Positions 9,411 to 18,545 of a stretch of DNA of 64,000 bases are shown here, piece after piece; within the stretch, counting starts at the first letter, position 1; every line of letters starts with the position of its first letter. The notes beneath the pieces were generated by a model that was not told the origin of the DNA, made no database searches, and saw only the letters and a program-made list of their open reading frames with translations. The DNA is taken from assembly GCA_040877875.1 (NCBI GenBank), contig JBBDNC010000115.1, positions 23,941 through 87,940 on the forward strand, written 5' to 3'. Source of the DNA: JBBDNC01 sp040877875 (GTDB lineage: Bacteria; Bacteroidota; Rhodothermia; Balneolales; Balneolaceae). The position numbers and the translations under genes were made by a program.

Positions 9411-9518
9411 CATACCGGATCCTATCAGGGGGGAGGGAAATAGTAATTTGCCACCGGATCAGTTCACTTACTTGTTGTGAATTTGAATTTTTTATGACAA
9501 TAACTATACTCATATCAG

Positions 9519-10121
9519 ATGAAGAAACGTATCGGAGTATTGGGAGGCAGTTTCGATCCGGTTCATGACGGTCATGTTTCAATTGCCCGGTCATTTTTGA
9601 AATGCAATTTGATTCACCGCCTTTTGATTATACCTGCTTCCAGCCCTCCCCACAAACCTGGAGAATTGTCCGCTTCCTTTTCCCATCGTTTTGAAATGCT
9701 TAAGCTGGCATTTAAAAATGATGAAAAAGTAACCGTCAGTGAAATCGAAAATCGTTTACCGGATCCTTCTTATACACTGCGAACGATCCACTCCTTGCAA
9801 CAAACACATCCTGATACACTTTTCTATCTTTGTATGGGAGGGGATAGCCTTGCCGGGTTTGACACCTGGTATGAATATCGGGAAATACTTAAAAGAGTTT
9901 TCCTGTTGGTTGCAGAACGACCGGATGAGGATCCTCTGCAGGTCAAGGAAGCCATTCGGGAGAAGGCGGTTTTTACAGAACATCAGCCTCTCAGGATTTC
10001 ATCTTCGTCCATTCGAAAGAAACGAATGAAACACCCGGAGTTGCTGGAAACACAACGGGTGCCCGGTTCCGTAGCCAAATATATTTCTAAACATCACCTG
10101 TATCTCTCCCAAGATATTTAA
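9519..10121 (+). CDS. nadD: Nicotinate-nucleotide adenylyltransferase
   Basis: NadD transfers AMP from ATP to nicotinate mononucleotide in NAD synthesis. The 200-residue Rossmann-type protein carries the nucleotidyltransferase motif GGSFDPVHDGH at residues 8-18 and the C-terminal ISSSSIRKK motif that binds ATP phosphates, both diagnostic. Length matches the family. The gene follows bamD by 108 bases and faces a small minus-strand gene. Nothing unusual was noticed. Confidence 0.95.
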   Translation: MKKRIGVLGGSFDPVHDGHVSIARSFLKCNLIHRLLIIPASSPPHKPGELSASFSHRFEMLKLAFKNDEKVTVSEIENRLPDPSYTLRTIHSLQQTHPDTLFYLCMGGDSLAGFDTWYEYREILKRVFLLVAERPDEDPLQVKEAIREKAVFTEHQPLRISSSSIRKKRMKHPELLETQRVPGSVAKYISKHHLYLSQDI

Positions 10122-10242
10122 ATGAGTATGAACTGAAACACATTTTTATGTACACTTGGATTCGGTCTGGCAGGAGCGGCTTCAATATCGTCCTGTCCTG
10201 TAATTCAGATCCAATTCTCAGGTTTGTCATCTCAAAATTTTC

Positions 10243-10479
10243 TCAAAGCCGGTTCATCATTTTCTTTTGTTTGTACATGTCCAGAATCATCCAAAAAAAT
10301 GGATAAAGGGGGATGAAAACGGCAGTTATTAATTTTATGATCTTTAAATTCTCCTCTTTCTCTTTTTGCAGCCAGATGCCCGCCAGGCCTGCCATCCAGA
10401 AAATGAAAAATATAAATATTCCGAATGCAAGAAGCAGCGCCCCTGCAAATCCAAAATTATTGTAGAAGGTTTGTAACAT
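10243..10479 (-). CDS. Small two-helix membrane protein, unknown function
   Basis: The 78-residue product has two hydrophobic segments, roughly residues 11-37 and 48-66, joined by a charged loop rich in Lys and Glu (LQKEKEENLKIIK) and ending in a basic tail. It is transcribed away from der, so the 76 bases between them must hold both promoters. I do not recognise a family. The hydrophobic pattern, the ATG start and the lack of a competing frame on the other strand make it a plausible real gene. Confidence 0.6.
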   Translation of the reverse strand: MLQTFYNNFGFAGALLLAFGIFIFFIFWMAGLAGIWLQKEKEENLKIIKLITAVFIPLYPFFWMILDMYKQKKMMNRL

Positions 10480-10555
10480 GATTGAGTGCTAAAATCGTTA
10501 ACTTGTCGATCTTCAACTTATTGATTTTTAATATAAGTATTTGCTTACAAAAACG

Positions 10556-11869
10556 ATGAATTCAATAGTTTCTATAGTCGGAAGACCCAATGTTGGAAAG
10601 TCAACACTCTTTAATCGAATGGTGGGAAGCAGAGATGCGATTGTCCATGATGAATTTGGCGTCACGCGAGATCGCCATTATGGTGAGACGTTCTGGAACG
10701 GCCTCAACTTTACGGTGATTGATACGGGGGGGTATTTACCGGATGAGATGGATGTTATCTACCAGGGAGTACGTGAGCAGGCCAATATTGCCATGGAAGA
10801 GTCAGACCTTATCTTGTTTGTAGTCGATACGGCAGACGGCGTAAATCCGCTTGATGAATCCGTTGCTCAGATTCTTCGGGAGCAAGAAAAACCGGTGTTA
10901 CTGGTTGTCAACAAGGCGGACAATGAGCACCGTATGATGTCCTCTGTAGAGTTTTATTCTCTTGGATTTGATGAACTTTACCCGGTTTCAGCAATCAGCG
11001 GAACAGGTACGGGAGAACTGATGGACAAGATAGTCGACCTGTTACCGGGTCAGGACAGGGCAGAGGAAGTAGAAAGGCAGGAACCGAAAATTGCTTTTGT
11101 AGGGCGTCCTAATGTCGGCAAAAGCAGCATGGTGAATGCACTTGTAAAAAGTGAGCGCTGTATTGTAACGGAAATTCCGGGAACTACACGGGATGCAATC
11201 GATAGTGAGATACAGTATGAGGATGAAACCTATATACTTGTAGATACTGCCGGATTAAGAAAAAAAGCCAAGGTAAGGGGTAACATAGAGTTTTACAGCA
11301 ATGTAAGGACAGACCGGGCACTTAGAGAGTGTGACGTTGCGATTGTGATTGTGGATGCCATGCAAGGATTCGAGGAACAGGATAAACGAATCATACGGGA
11401 AGCCGCGAGGCTGAACAAGGGAATCATCATCGTATTAAACAAGTGGGATACCGTACCGGAAAAAGAAACCAATTTGTTCAAAGAGTTTCAGGAGTACGTG
11501 TATGAGCGTATTCCTATGATGCGGTATATACCCATTATCTCTACGTCCGCATTAACCGGGCAACGAGTGGACAGAATTCTTGAAACTGCCCGGCAAGTGA
11601 TCCTGGAACGTAAGAAAAAAATAAGTACGCCGGATCTGAACGATTATCTTGCAAAATTTATTCAGGAACGTCCATTGCCCATGAAAAGGGGGAAAAAGCT
11701 TAAAATACAATACGCGACACAAGTTAAAAGCAGTCCTCCTGTTTTTAAATTCTTTATGAATAATCCTGAAGAATTGCCCCCGAATTATCGTCGGTTTATT
11801 GAAAAGAAGTTACGGGATCAATATCAATTTACCGGCGTGCCGATTACAATGGTATTTCGTCAAAAGTAG
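10556..11869 (+). CDS. der: Der (EngA), double-GTPase ribosome assembly factor
   Basis: Der has two tandem GTPase domains and acts in 50S subunit maturation. Both P-loops are seen (GRPNVGKST near residue 9 and GRPNVGKSS near residue 190), each followed by its DTGG/DTAG and NKAD/NKWD motifs, and a KH-like C-terminal domain ends the protein. The longest frame opens with a TTG at 10541, but I place the start at the ATG at 10556, because family members begin almost directly with the first P-loop strand (NSIVSIVGRPN). This gives 437 residues, normal for the family. Confidence 0.95.
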   Translation: MNSIVSIVGRPNVGKSTLFNRMVGSRDAIVHDEFGVTRDRHYGETFWNGLNFTVIDTGGYLPDEMDVIYQGVREQANIAMEESDLILFVVDTADGVNPLDESVAQILREQEKPVLLVVNKADNEHRMMSSVEFYSLGFDELYPVSAISGTGTGELMDKIVDLLPGQDRAEEVERQEPKIAFVGRPNVGKSSMVNALVKSERCIVTEIPGTTRDAIDSEIQYEDETYILVDTAGLRKKAKVRGNIEFYSNVRTDRALRECDVAIVIVDAMQGFEEQDKRIIREAARLNKGIIIVLNKWDTVPEKETNLFKEFQEYVYERIPMMRYIPIISTSALTGQRVDRILETARQVILERKKKISTPDLNDYLAKFIQERPLPMKRGKKLKIQYATQVKSSPPVFKFFMNNPEELPPNYRRFIEKKLRDQYQFTGVPITMVFRQK

Positions 11870-12006
11870 GGGTTAATCGGATCAAAATAAGGTTTTAATA
11901 TTTCGGAAAAAGGGGTAATCTGAATTTTACCTTTGAACCGTAGTCTTTAAACGTTTATTTTCAAAAATTAAAGTAAATAACATCTACAATATTTTTACTT
12001 TTAGCC

Positions 12007-12693
12007 ATGCAAGATAATCTCGAAAAGCCTGTTTTAAATTCACTGAATAAAGATTATAAACGAGAACGAAAACTCTCATTTTTAGAAAAATTGTATCTAC
12101 CGGAGATCATCAAGGCTCTCTGGTATACCCTTAAAAGAATTTTTACACCCAAATTTACTATGCAGTACCCGGAAGAGAAATGGGATCCTCCTGCAATCTT
12201 TCGGGGAAGGCCGGTACTCGTTGAAGATGACGGACAGGAGAGATGTGTGGCATGCGGGTTATGCGCGAGAGCTTGTCCACCTCTGGCTATCAGTATGCAG
12301 GCCAATGAGAATTCCGATGATCCCAAAGAACGATATCCTGACTTCTTTGAGATTAACATGTTGCGATGCATTTACTGTGGGTATTGTGAAGAAGTTTGTC
12401 CTGAAGAGGCTATTGTGATGAGTAAGGATTATGATATTGTATTTGAATCACGCGAAGACGCCGTATATGATAAAGAACGTCTAATGGTCCCCAAAGAAGA
12501 TCTGAAGGAACGTCTGGATTTCTTGCATGAATACAAAAACAGGCAGTTCGGGCAGTTCTGGGATTTTCAGGAAGAAAATAACATCCACTCTGTGCGGGAC
12601 AGGGATCAGGACTGGAATACAGGATTATCTCTTGTAGACATGCTTGAACAGCAAAAAAAGAATGACGCAACAAAAGCTGCGTCAACCTGGTAA
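12007..12693 (+). CDS. nuoI: NuoI-like 2x[4Fe-4S] ferredoxin subunit
   Basis: NuoI passes electrons through two [4Fe-4S] clusters in the peripheral arm of respiratory complex I. The 228-residue protein has two CxxCxxCxxxCP motifs (C80-C83-C86-C90 and C121-C124-C127-C131) and the NuoI-type N-terminus with LWYTLKRIFTPKFTMQYP before the clusters. It is longer than the roughly 160-180 residues common for NuoI, mostly by a charged C-terminal extension after residue 145. No other nuo genes are present within the window, which is unusual because nuo genes normally form an operon; it may serve complex I made elsewhere or a different oxidoreductase. Confidence 0.82.
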   Translation: MQDNLEKPVLNSLNKDYKRERKLSFLEKLYLPEIIKALWYTLKRIFTPKFTMQYPEEKWDPPAIFRGRPVLVEDDGQERCVACGLCARACPPLAISMQANENSDDPKERYPDFFEINMLRCIYCGYCEEVCPEEAIVMSKDYDIVFESREDAVYDKERLMVPKEDLKERLDFLHEYKNRQFGQFWDFQEENNIHSVRDRDQDWNTGLSLVDMLEQQKKNDATKAASTW

Positions 12694-12751
12694 AAGACCT
12701 ATCTAACTGCCAGTGATTATTACATAGATCCTTGAATGAATTTGGAAGTAT

Positions 12752-13297
12752 ATGCCCGAGCGGGAGCTTACACAAGAACAGTTTGAGCAGATCATCGAAG
12801 ATGCCACCTATCTTCAGGACGAAGCTGAAGCTCTCCGGTATGTCATTGACACGATTCCATACGACCAAGCACCCCCGGAAGGCCAATCCATCGTTGAAAA
12901 ACTTTTGTTTTTAGACCATTTACAGATCAACTATTTTCGTCCGGTTTACGATCAGGTATTAAAAAATCAGAGAAGCATTCACACGAAGACCCATAGCTAT
13001 TTTGAAGAGTCGTTTCAAATAGATGAGAATAAAGCTTCTAATATTCTTAAGGTTTTAAGTAAACTGGCAAAACACAGGGCAGCTTTAATCAATGTGCTTA
13101 ATAAAATACCTTTAATTGATTGGGATAGAGTTATTTATAAAAATAACAGAGAGATTACATTAGCTGATTTTACGAGGGAGATGATTCGTTCAGATCGAAA
13201 AATACTCAAAGAAATTGCCGATTTGGTCATGATATTTCAAAGTGAAATGGAAAATCAACGGAAAATCAAATCCCGGCAGAAAAATCAACCCGAATAA
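12752..13297 (+). CDS. Unknown helical protein, possibly DinB-like
   Basis: The 181-residue product is soluble and predicted all-helical. The layout, with a FLDHLQINYFRPVYDQVL helix near residue 52, WDRVIYKNNREITLADFTRE near residue 122 and a terminal helix containing SDRKILKEIADL, resembles DinB/DfsB four-helix proteins. However, the histidines that bind metal in DinB proteins are mostly absent here, so any catalytic role is doubtful. It starts 59 bases after the NuoI-like gene and is followed 11 bases later by a membrane protein gene. The family assignment is weak. Confidence 0.7.
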   Translation: MPERELTQEQFEQIIEDATYLQDEAEALRYVIDTIPYDQAPPEGQSIVEKLLFLDHLQINYFRPVYDQVLKNQRSIHTKTHSYFEESFQIDENKASNILKVLSKLAKHRAALINVLNKIPLIDWDRVIYKNNREITLADFTREMIRSDRKILKEIADLVMIFQSEMENQRKIKSRQKNQPE

Positions 13298-13308
13298 CAG
13301 GTTCCATT

Positions 13309-13932
13309 GTGAGGAGTTCAATATTTGTCATTATTTCCTGTTATGTTTCATTAGTTATTGTTTTACTCAGGCTCAATCGCAGCCCGGTACAAATTAAAAT
13401 TCTTTTAGGGGCTGCATTGATTACAAGCTCGTTCAGTTTGGGTTTGCCTCTGATCATTTCGGATTTATCGGGAGAGTTGACGAAATGGAACAGAATCCTG
13501 TCCATTACATTCACTCTGACAATCCTTTCTTTTCTTATACGTCAATTCAAGCCTGTCTATACACGCTACCCAGCCGTTTTTATTTATTTACCATTTCTGA
13601 TCGTCCTTGTTTATCCTTTTATCAATGAGGCGCTGGTGATCGACAATATGCTGAATATACTTCTTCAGGGGGGAGCCTTGTTGATCATAATAATTTTGCT
13701 GCTATCAATGAAGCGACAGGTCCCAAAAGCATCTGTTTTCATTGCCGGAATTTTACTCATGTTCATTTCTTATGTTATTTATTGGTTTGTACCGGATTTA
13801 AACGAACATTTTCCCTCGATATGGAAGTTATGTTTTGGATCGGGCATACTGCTCATTGGATTTAGAATATCCGAAGTCATTTATTACGCCGGAGCCGGAA
13901 TGAATCGTCAGGAGTCTAAAGGTGTTAGATAA
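13309..13932 (+). CDS. Seven-helix integral membrane protein, unknown function
   Basis: The 207-residue product has about seven hydrophobic segments (near residues 5-23, 31-51, 63-78, 87-105, 115-135, 141-160 and 172-195) with short loops and a basic C-terminus. The spacing recalls the stand-alone 7TM sensor regions found at the front of some signalling proteins, but no attached kinase or cyclase domain is present. The start is a GTG at 13309, 11 bases after the upstream stop, so it is likely cotranscribed with the DinB-like gene. I do not recognise a specific family. Confidence 0.65.
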   Translation: MRSSIFVIISCYVSLVIVLLRLNRSPVQIKILLGAALITSSFSLGLPLIISDLSGELTKWNRILSITFTLTILSFLIRQFKPVYTRYPAVFIYLPFLIVLVYPFINEALVIDNMLNILLQGGALLIIIILLLSMKRQVPKASVFIAGILLMFISYVIYWFVPDLNEHFPSIWKLCFGSGILLIGFRISEVIYYAGAGMNRQESKGVR

Positions 13933-14119
13933 AATTTATGAGGCAATACAAGGCTTGAGGCAGGTTGCCCGCTATTTCAACTCAAATAGGGGTAAGTTTA
14001 TTAATATTGAACGAGCTATGCTGAGTCTTATGACAGGATTAAAGTGGTCGGAACGAGCAATAGAACCCAATCCTTATTTTCCATCGGTAAATTGTCCGAA
14101 TGCCTTTCAGGCATTATAA
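13922..14119 (+). CDS. Possible small protein coupled to the 7TM gene
   Basis: A 65-codon frame opens with GTG at 13922, overlapping the end of the membrane-protein gene by 11 bases, and has AGGAG at 13910-13914 with seven-base spacing, which favours real translation. The first 48 residues are a plausible charged helical sequence (IYEAIQGLRQVARYF, then KFINIERAMLSL); the tail is proline- and asparagine-rich. A perfect six-pair hairpin (14099-14115, AATGCC/GGCATT) lies inside its last codons. No family is recognised; it could be a remnant of a longer gene. Confidence 0.35.
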   Translation: MLDKIYEAIQGLRQVARYFNSNRGKFINIERAMLSLMTGLKWSERAIEPNPYFPSVNCPNAFQAL

Positions 14120-14327
14120 CGGGGTGGGGGGTTCTTTGATGCTGTACCGACTCAGAAATTTAAAAAAGAAATAAGTGTAATCTATTGTTAACTTTACATA
14201 ATATATATTATACGCCTTTAATTTATGTCTTTTTTGCCTTCAAGAGGTTGGATCGATAAAGATAATCAAGGTTTTCGAAGGCTGATACCGTCTCATTCGT
14301 GATTTTGAACGCAGCGGCGGTATTTAT
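14120..14327. other. Convergent intergenic gap, AT-rich
   Basis: This 208-base stretch lies between the plus-strand small gene and the minus-strand isomerase-like gene. It contains a TAATATATATTATA-type AT-rich tract near 14200 but no open frame, repeat copy, tRNA or convincing terminator that I could identify. Confidence 0.5.
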
Positions 14328-15209
14328 TTAAACATCACAAACATTAACCCCGTGTCTCAAAGCTTGCAGTGGATCGTCCCACGTAGGGATAAATTCCTGC
14401 CCGACAAATCCTTCATAACCGGTCTCGACAATGGCTTCCATGATAGCAGGATAATAGAGTTCCTGGGTTTCATCCAGCTCATTTCTGCCCGGAACTCCTC
14501 CGGTGTGGTAATGGGCAATATATTCATGATAATCACGGATCGTCCGGATCACATCTCCTTCCATGATCTGCATGTGATAGATATCATATAATAATTTAAA
14601 ATTATCTGAACCTACCCTGTCACATAACTCAACTCCCCATAAGGTATGGTCACACTGATAATCCGGATGGTTTACTTTACTGTTCAGTAATTCCATGCAT
14701 ACAGTAACATTATGCTGTTCAGCCGTTTGCATCAATCTCTTAATCCCTATTTCACAATTTTTGAGCCCGGTTTCATCATCCATTCCATTACGGTTCCCCG
14801 AAAAACAGATAATCTTATCCAGCCCGGCTTCGGCAACCATCGGAATGACCCTGTTGAAATCATCCACAAGCTCATCATGCAAGTCCGGATTATTAAAACC
14901 TTCTTCGATTCCCTTACCGGCTCCCCATGGCATCGCACAAGTCAGTCCATATTTTTCCAAAATCGGCCACTCTTCAGGCCCCTGCAATTCAATCGATTCA
15001 AGTCCTATTTCATTTGCAGCCTGGCACATTTTTTCCAGGGGTATATCGCCATACGGCCATTTACAAACCGAATGCCGGATCCGTCCTTTCAGATTGTTTT
15101 TTGTAAGCAGTCGATCTGCTTTTTCAAATGGATTTGCCAGGCCTAAAAATGTAGCGGTTCCAGCAAAAGCTCCTAGTTTATGGATAGCATTTCGTCGTGA
15201 AATTTTCAT
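14328..15209 (-). CDS. Exported TIM-barrel sugar isomerase/epimerase, hydroxypyruvate isomerase-like
   Basis: The 293-residue protein belongs to the xylose-isomerase-like TIM-barrel superfamily and is closest in pattern to hydroxypyruvate isomerase. Likely metal ligands are seen in CMELLNSK (Glu), LLYDIYHMQ (Asp/His), the HTGGVPGRNELDE loop, and GQEF (Glu) near the C-terminus. It begins with a twin-arginine type signal (SRRNAIHKLG at residues 4-13, then a hydrophobic stretch to about residue 27), so it is probably exported folded by Tat to the periplasm. It is 111 bases downstream of the large haem-binding protein gene, suggesting the two act on the same substrate, perhaps an oxidised sugar. 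The substrate is unknown. Confidence 0.85.
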   Translation of the reverse strand: MKISRRNAIHKLGAFAGTATFLGLANPFEKADRLLTKNNLKGRIRHSVCKWPYGDIPLEKMCQAANEIGLESIELQGPEEWPILEKYGLTCAMPWGAGKGIEEGFNNPDLHDELVDDFNRVIPMVAEAGLDKIICFSGNRNGMDDETGLKNCEIGIKRLMQTAEQHNVTVCMELLNSKVNHPDYQCDHTLWGVELCDRVGSDNFKLLYDIYHMQIMEGDVIRTIRDYHEYIAHYHTGGVPGRNELDETQELYYPAIMEAIVETGYEGFVGQEFIPTWDDPLQALRHGVNVCDV

Positions 15210-15320
15210 TTATTTATGGTTTAATGTAATGTTCGGTTATGGATATTCCTTTAAAATTTAATCCTTTATCCAGTGTCTCTTCACTAAGCGATAAAAAAGT
15301 ATTCAGGTATTTGGGTTCTG

Positions 15321-18300
15321 TCAGTTTTGCAATGTTGCAAGATACTCAACCAAATCTATAAGTTCCTGTTCAGACAAACTTCCCCGCATATCTGGCATAA
15401 GAGACTGTTCCAATTGCTGCCTGGATTCGATTTCTGCAGTTTCATACCGGTTTGTCATTCCTCCGGGGACCCTTAGGACCAGCTCGGTTTCGGTTTCACT
15501 TTCAATGATACCCGTAATTTGAGAACCCTCCTCAAGTGTAAGAATATACCCTTCAAAGCCAAAATTTATTCCTGCATTGGGTTCAAGAATTGCGTTATAA
15601 AGTCCTTCTTTGGGAAGTTTATCTCCTATTTCCGACAGCTCAGGCCCAAAATTTACACCCTGTCCGTCAACCTGATGACAAATCTGACACAATTGTTGAT
15701 AAACCTGGCGCCCGTTTTGAATATCTCCGTTATGTTGGATCAGTTCGGAAACCGGCCTGAATTCTTCTGTTTCTCCGCTTGACTCTGCTATCTGTAAATA
15801 CTCTGCAGCAGATTCACGAATACTGCCACGATAGGCCTGCATCAATACATTGGCCGCACTTGTTTCAAGTTCCGGGGGTATTTCACCGTTTCGGACCATA
15901 TCCAGAAGCCAGTCTTCAGCACTCCAGCTGCCTGAACCAAAAGCTTCTACAGCCAGCCGCCGGATTTCAAAATCACGGTTGTTGTCAGTGATCACAGACT
16001 GCAAAAACGATAGGGACTGTTCATTTCCGATCGGACTTAATGCCCGCATTGCACGCTCTGCCTTAACCGGGTCATCACGGTTCAATACCTCTGATAGCAT
16101 CTCACTCCCCCCCGATTCAAGCATATAACGGGCAGCATTGACCCCCAGACTGCTGTCGGGATAAGAAAGAACAAGGTTCGTCAATTCCTGATTTCGGTTT
16201 TGAATTCCAAAATGTTCCACCAAATCCAGGAATTCATAAGTTCCTTTCACCCGTTCGAGAGTTTGGTCAAGGGTCTGCCGTACTTCCTGAAATGAATTGA
16301 GTGCGGACGGGTCGATTTGGTGCAATGCCCAGGATGAAATCTGTTGCTGGCCCGCATGATCCCCATTCATAAGGCTGACAAGGACCCGTTGTTTTTCAGA
16401 ACCGCTATGAAAGTCAAATGCCCTGAAATATTTCGGTTTGTCCTGAATATCGACAGAGGAATCCCGGATAATTTCAGCAAGCATGGGGAGTGCCCGATCT
16501 GTTCTTGCACGCCATACAAGGTCCCTGCCCGCCTTGTCGTTCCAGTCCTCCCCCCTGCTTTCCAGCCAGGCTTGAAAATATCGATCCCACTGCCTGTCTG
16601 CTCCTATTCCCAATGCTTCAAGATACCAGCGGTCTTCTCCGTCGTGTTGGTTGGCCAGTTCAGCCCAAAGCCGGGAGGATGATTCAGACGAATTGTGGCG
16701 TAAGGCAATGGCTACCTCACGACGTACTTGTGGGGAAGGGTCCTTTACAAGTTGTTCTAAGACCGGAATGATGTCCATATCCCGCTGACGGGCAGCTCTT
16801 ATGGCGGTAATTCGAAGATCAGGGTTCTTATTTTCCAGGGCCTGGTTTATGTAATCGTCTCCATTTTCATCGAGTTTTGACAACAGCCACAATGCACGAG
16901 CCTGATAACGGGGTGACTCGTCTGAATTCCATAAATCAATCAATACCTCCTCAGCATCCGATCCCCATTCGTGTAACTGAAGCCATGCTTTTGAACGGAT
17001 CGCATGATTGGGAGATTTCAGTGCTTTTACAGCCGACTCAGGCGTACTATAATCGACATCGGGTATGTGATAAGGAGTATTTTCAGGTGCAATCCTGTAG
17101 ATGCGCCCCTTTTCGGAAGCCCGGACCTGGTGGCCTCCCACTCCCGGGTCATACCAATCCGCTACAAATATGGATCCGTCAGGAGCAACTGTGACATCAG
17201 AAGGCCGAAACCACTGGTTGTGAACACCGGTCATAATATTTTCAATCTCTGCATGGTAACCGGCACCCTCCGCAACTACGGGGTAAGATCTAACTACATT
17301 CGGACCCGCATCCGTGTGAATGACTTCATTATGGAAAATCTCCGGTAGTAAATTCCCTTCATAAACCAGAATACCGGTTGGAGATCCCGCTCCGGTATCC
17401 AGCAGATTAGGGACAACTCCAGGATCATTTTGATGCCAGTGACGATTATGAATTTCTTCTTCCATGTTGATTCGGCGGTTTCGCCATCCGGCTCCGGTTC
17501 TTTCATCCGTATATCCGTAATTTCCATACTCCATTACATAGTTGATACGAACCGACCGGTTGCCATCATCATCGTTGTCCGATTGCCATAACGTACCATA
17601 GGAATCAATGGCTACTTCGTAGTTATTTCTGAAATTATGTGCCAGGACTTCAAATTCATTGCCATCCCGGTTAACGCGAAAAATCATCCCCTTTCGGTAG
17701 GGATTTCCGTCGGTGATGACTCTGTTTCCTGCCTGGTCAACGATCAATTCTCCTTCGGCATCATGGATATACTGACCCTGATCTCCGGCATTAAAATAAA
17801 ACTTGCCGTCCGGTCCCATCACAAATGCATGGACACCATGATCATGTTGTTCCCCCCCGATTCCCGAAAAAAGAATCTCCTTGGTATCTGCCTGATCATT
17901 TCCGGTTGTATCTGTAAAAATAAATACATGGGGACTACGCGAGACAATCACCTGATTTCCAAGTACCATAATTCCCAGAGCCGAATCGATTTCCCTGCCC
18001 TGGTAAAACACTTTTTCAGAATCAGCCTTTCCGTCTCCATTTGTATCTTCAAGAATTACAATCCGGTCGCCTTCTTCTTTAACCGGCATTTGGGGGTTCA
18101 GGTCAGGACGGTAATTGACTCCTTCTGTGATCCAAACCCTCCCTCTTTCATCAATATCCATATTGGTTGGATTTACAACCATCTCCTCAGACGCAAAAAG
18201 TTGGGCTTCAAGTCCGTCACGAAGTTCAATCCCCAGCAACGAATTTTCAGGTCGATGTCTTTCTTCTTCAGAAAGCTCGAGAAATGCCTGATCATTACCG

Positions 18301-18407
18301 GATTGACAGGCGAACCCGACAAAGAATACTACAAATAGCGGCAGAATCAATCGGGAGAGCAGTCTAAAACGAGGTGTGGCTAAAAGTAAAATAATTTTTG
18401 TATTCAT
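15321..18407 (-). CDS. Large exported haem-binding protein: beta-propeller, HEAT repeats and cytochrome c domain
   Basis: This 1028-residue protein resembles the PVC-type haem-binding CxxCH / membrane-bound dehydrogenase family. An N-terminal signal ends in GFAC (C34), a likely but slightly unusual lipobox (Gly at -3). Residues about 50-450 form a glucose/sorbosone-dehydrogenase-like propeller with repeats such as TNMDIDERGRVWITEG and an EDTNGDGKAD calcium-type loop. Residues about 470-860 are HEAT-like helices. A cytochrome c domain ends it, with haem motif CQICH (907-911) and probable axial Met near 1004. It likely oxidises a sugar or alcohol in the periplasm and passes electrons on. It lies downstream of the susD terminator, so it probably has its own promoter. 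Confidence 0.85.
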   Translation of the reverse strand: MNTKIILLLATPRFRLLSRLILPLFVVFFVGFACQSGNDQAFLELSEEERHRPENSLLGIELRDGLEAQLFASEEMVVNPTNMDIDERGRVWITEGVNYRPDLNPQMPVKEEGDRIVILEDTNGDGKADSEKVFYQGREIDSALGIMVLGNQVIVSRSPHVFIFTDTTGNDQADTKEILFSGIGGEQHDHGVHAFVMGPDGKFYFNAGDQGQYIHDAEGELIVDQAGNRVITDGNPYRKGMIFRVNRDGNEFEVLAHNFRNNYEVAIDSYGTLWQSDNDDDGNRSVRINYVMEYGNYGYTDERTGAGWRNRRINMEEEIHNRHWHQNDPGVVPNLLDTGAGSPTGILVYEGNLLPEIFHNEVIHTDAGPNVVRSYPVVAEGAGYHAEIENIMTGVHNQWFRPSDVTVAPDGSIFVADWYDPGVGGHQVRASEKGRIYRIAPENTPYHIPDVDYSTPESAVKALKSPNHAIRSKAWLQLHEWGSDAEEVLIDLWNSDESPRYQARALWLLSKLDENGDDYINQALENKNPDLRITAIRAARQRDMDIIPVLEQLVKDPSPQVRREVAIALRHNSSESSSRLWAELANQHDGEDRWYLEALGIGADRQWDRYFQAWLESRGEDWNDKAGRDLVWRARTDRALPMLAEIIRDSSVDIQDKPKYFRAFDFHSGSEKQRVLVSLMNGDHAGQQQISSWALHQIDPSALNSFQEVRQTLDQTLERVKGTYEFLDLVEHFGIQNRNQELTNLVLSYPDSSLGVNAARYMLESGGSEMLSEVLNRDDPVKAERAMRALSPIGNEQSLSFLQSVITDNNRDFEIRRLAVEAFGSGSWSAEDWLLDMVRNGEIPPELETSAANVLMQAYRGSIRESAAEYLQIAESSGETEEFRPVSELIQHNGDIQNGRQVYQQLCQICHQVDGQGVNFGPELSEIGDKLPKEGLYNAILEPNAGINFGFEGYILTLEEGSQITGIIESETETELVLRVPGGMTNRYETAEIESRQQLEQSLMPDMRGSLSEQELIDLVEYLATLQN

Positions 18408-18465
18408 AAGATAACAGATAAATCGCAGGTAAATGATTTGTTCTTAATAATTCAGCTTATTATAC

Positions 18466-18502
18466 AAAAAAGCAGGGGATAAAATCGAAATCCCCTGCTT
18501 TT
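18466..18502 (-). terminator. Intrinsic terminator of the susC-susD transcript
   Basis: A perfect 13-pair stem (AAAAGCAGGGGAT at 18468-18480 with ATCCCCTGCTTTT at 18490-18502) encloses a nine-base loop. Read on the minus strand it is followed by a run of Ts (TTTTTTGTATAA), and it sits 44 bases after the susD stop. It separates susCD from the haem-protein gene that starts at 18407. Confidence 0.85.
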
Positions 18503-18545
18503 CTCTAATGGGCATTAACACATTTTTCCCGGGATGAGTACTCAG

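Noticed and set aside
14695..15261. 188-codon plus-strand frame opposite the isomerase-like gene
   Set aside because: The minus-strand frame has a Tat signal and TIM-barrel motifs; the antisense frame is a shadow.
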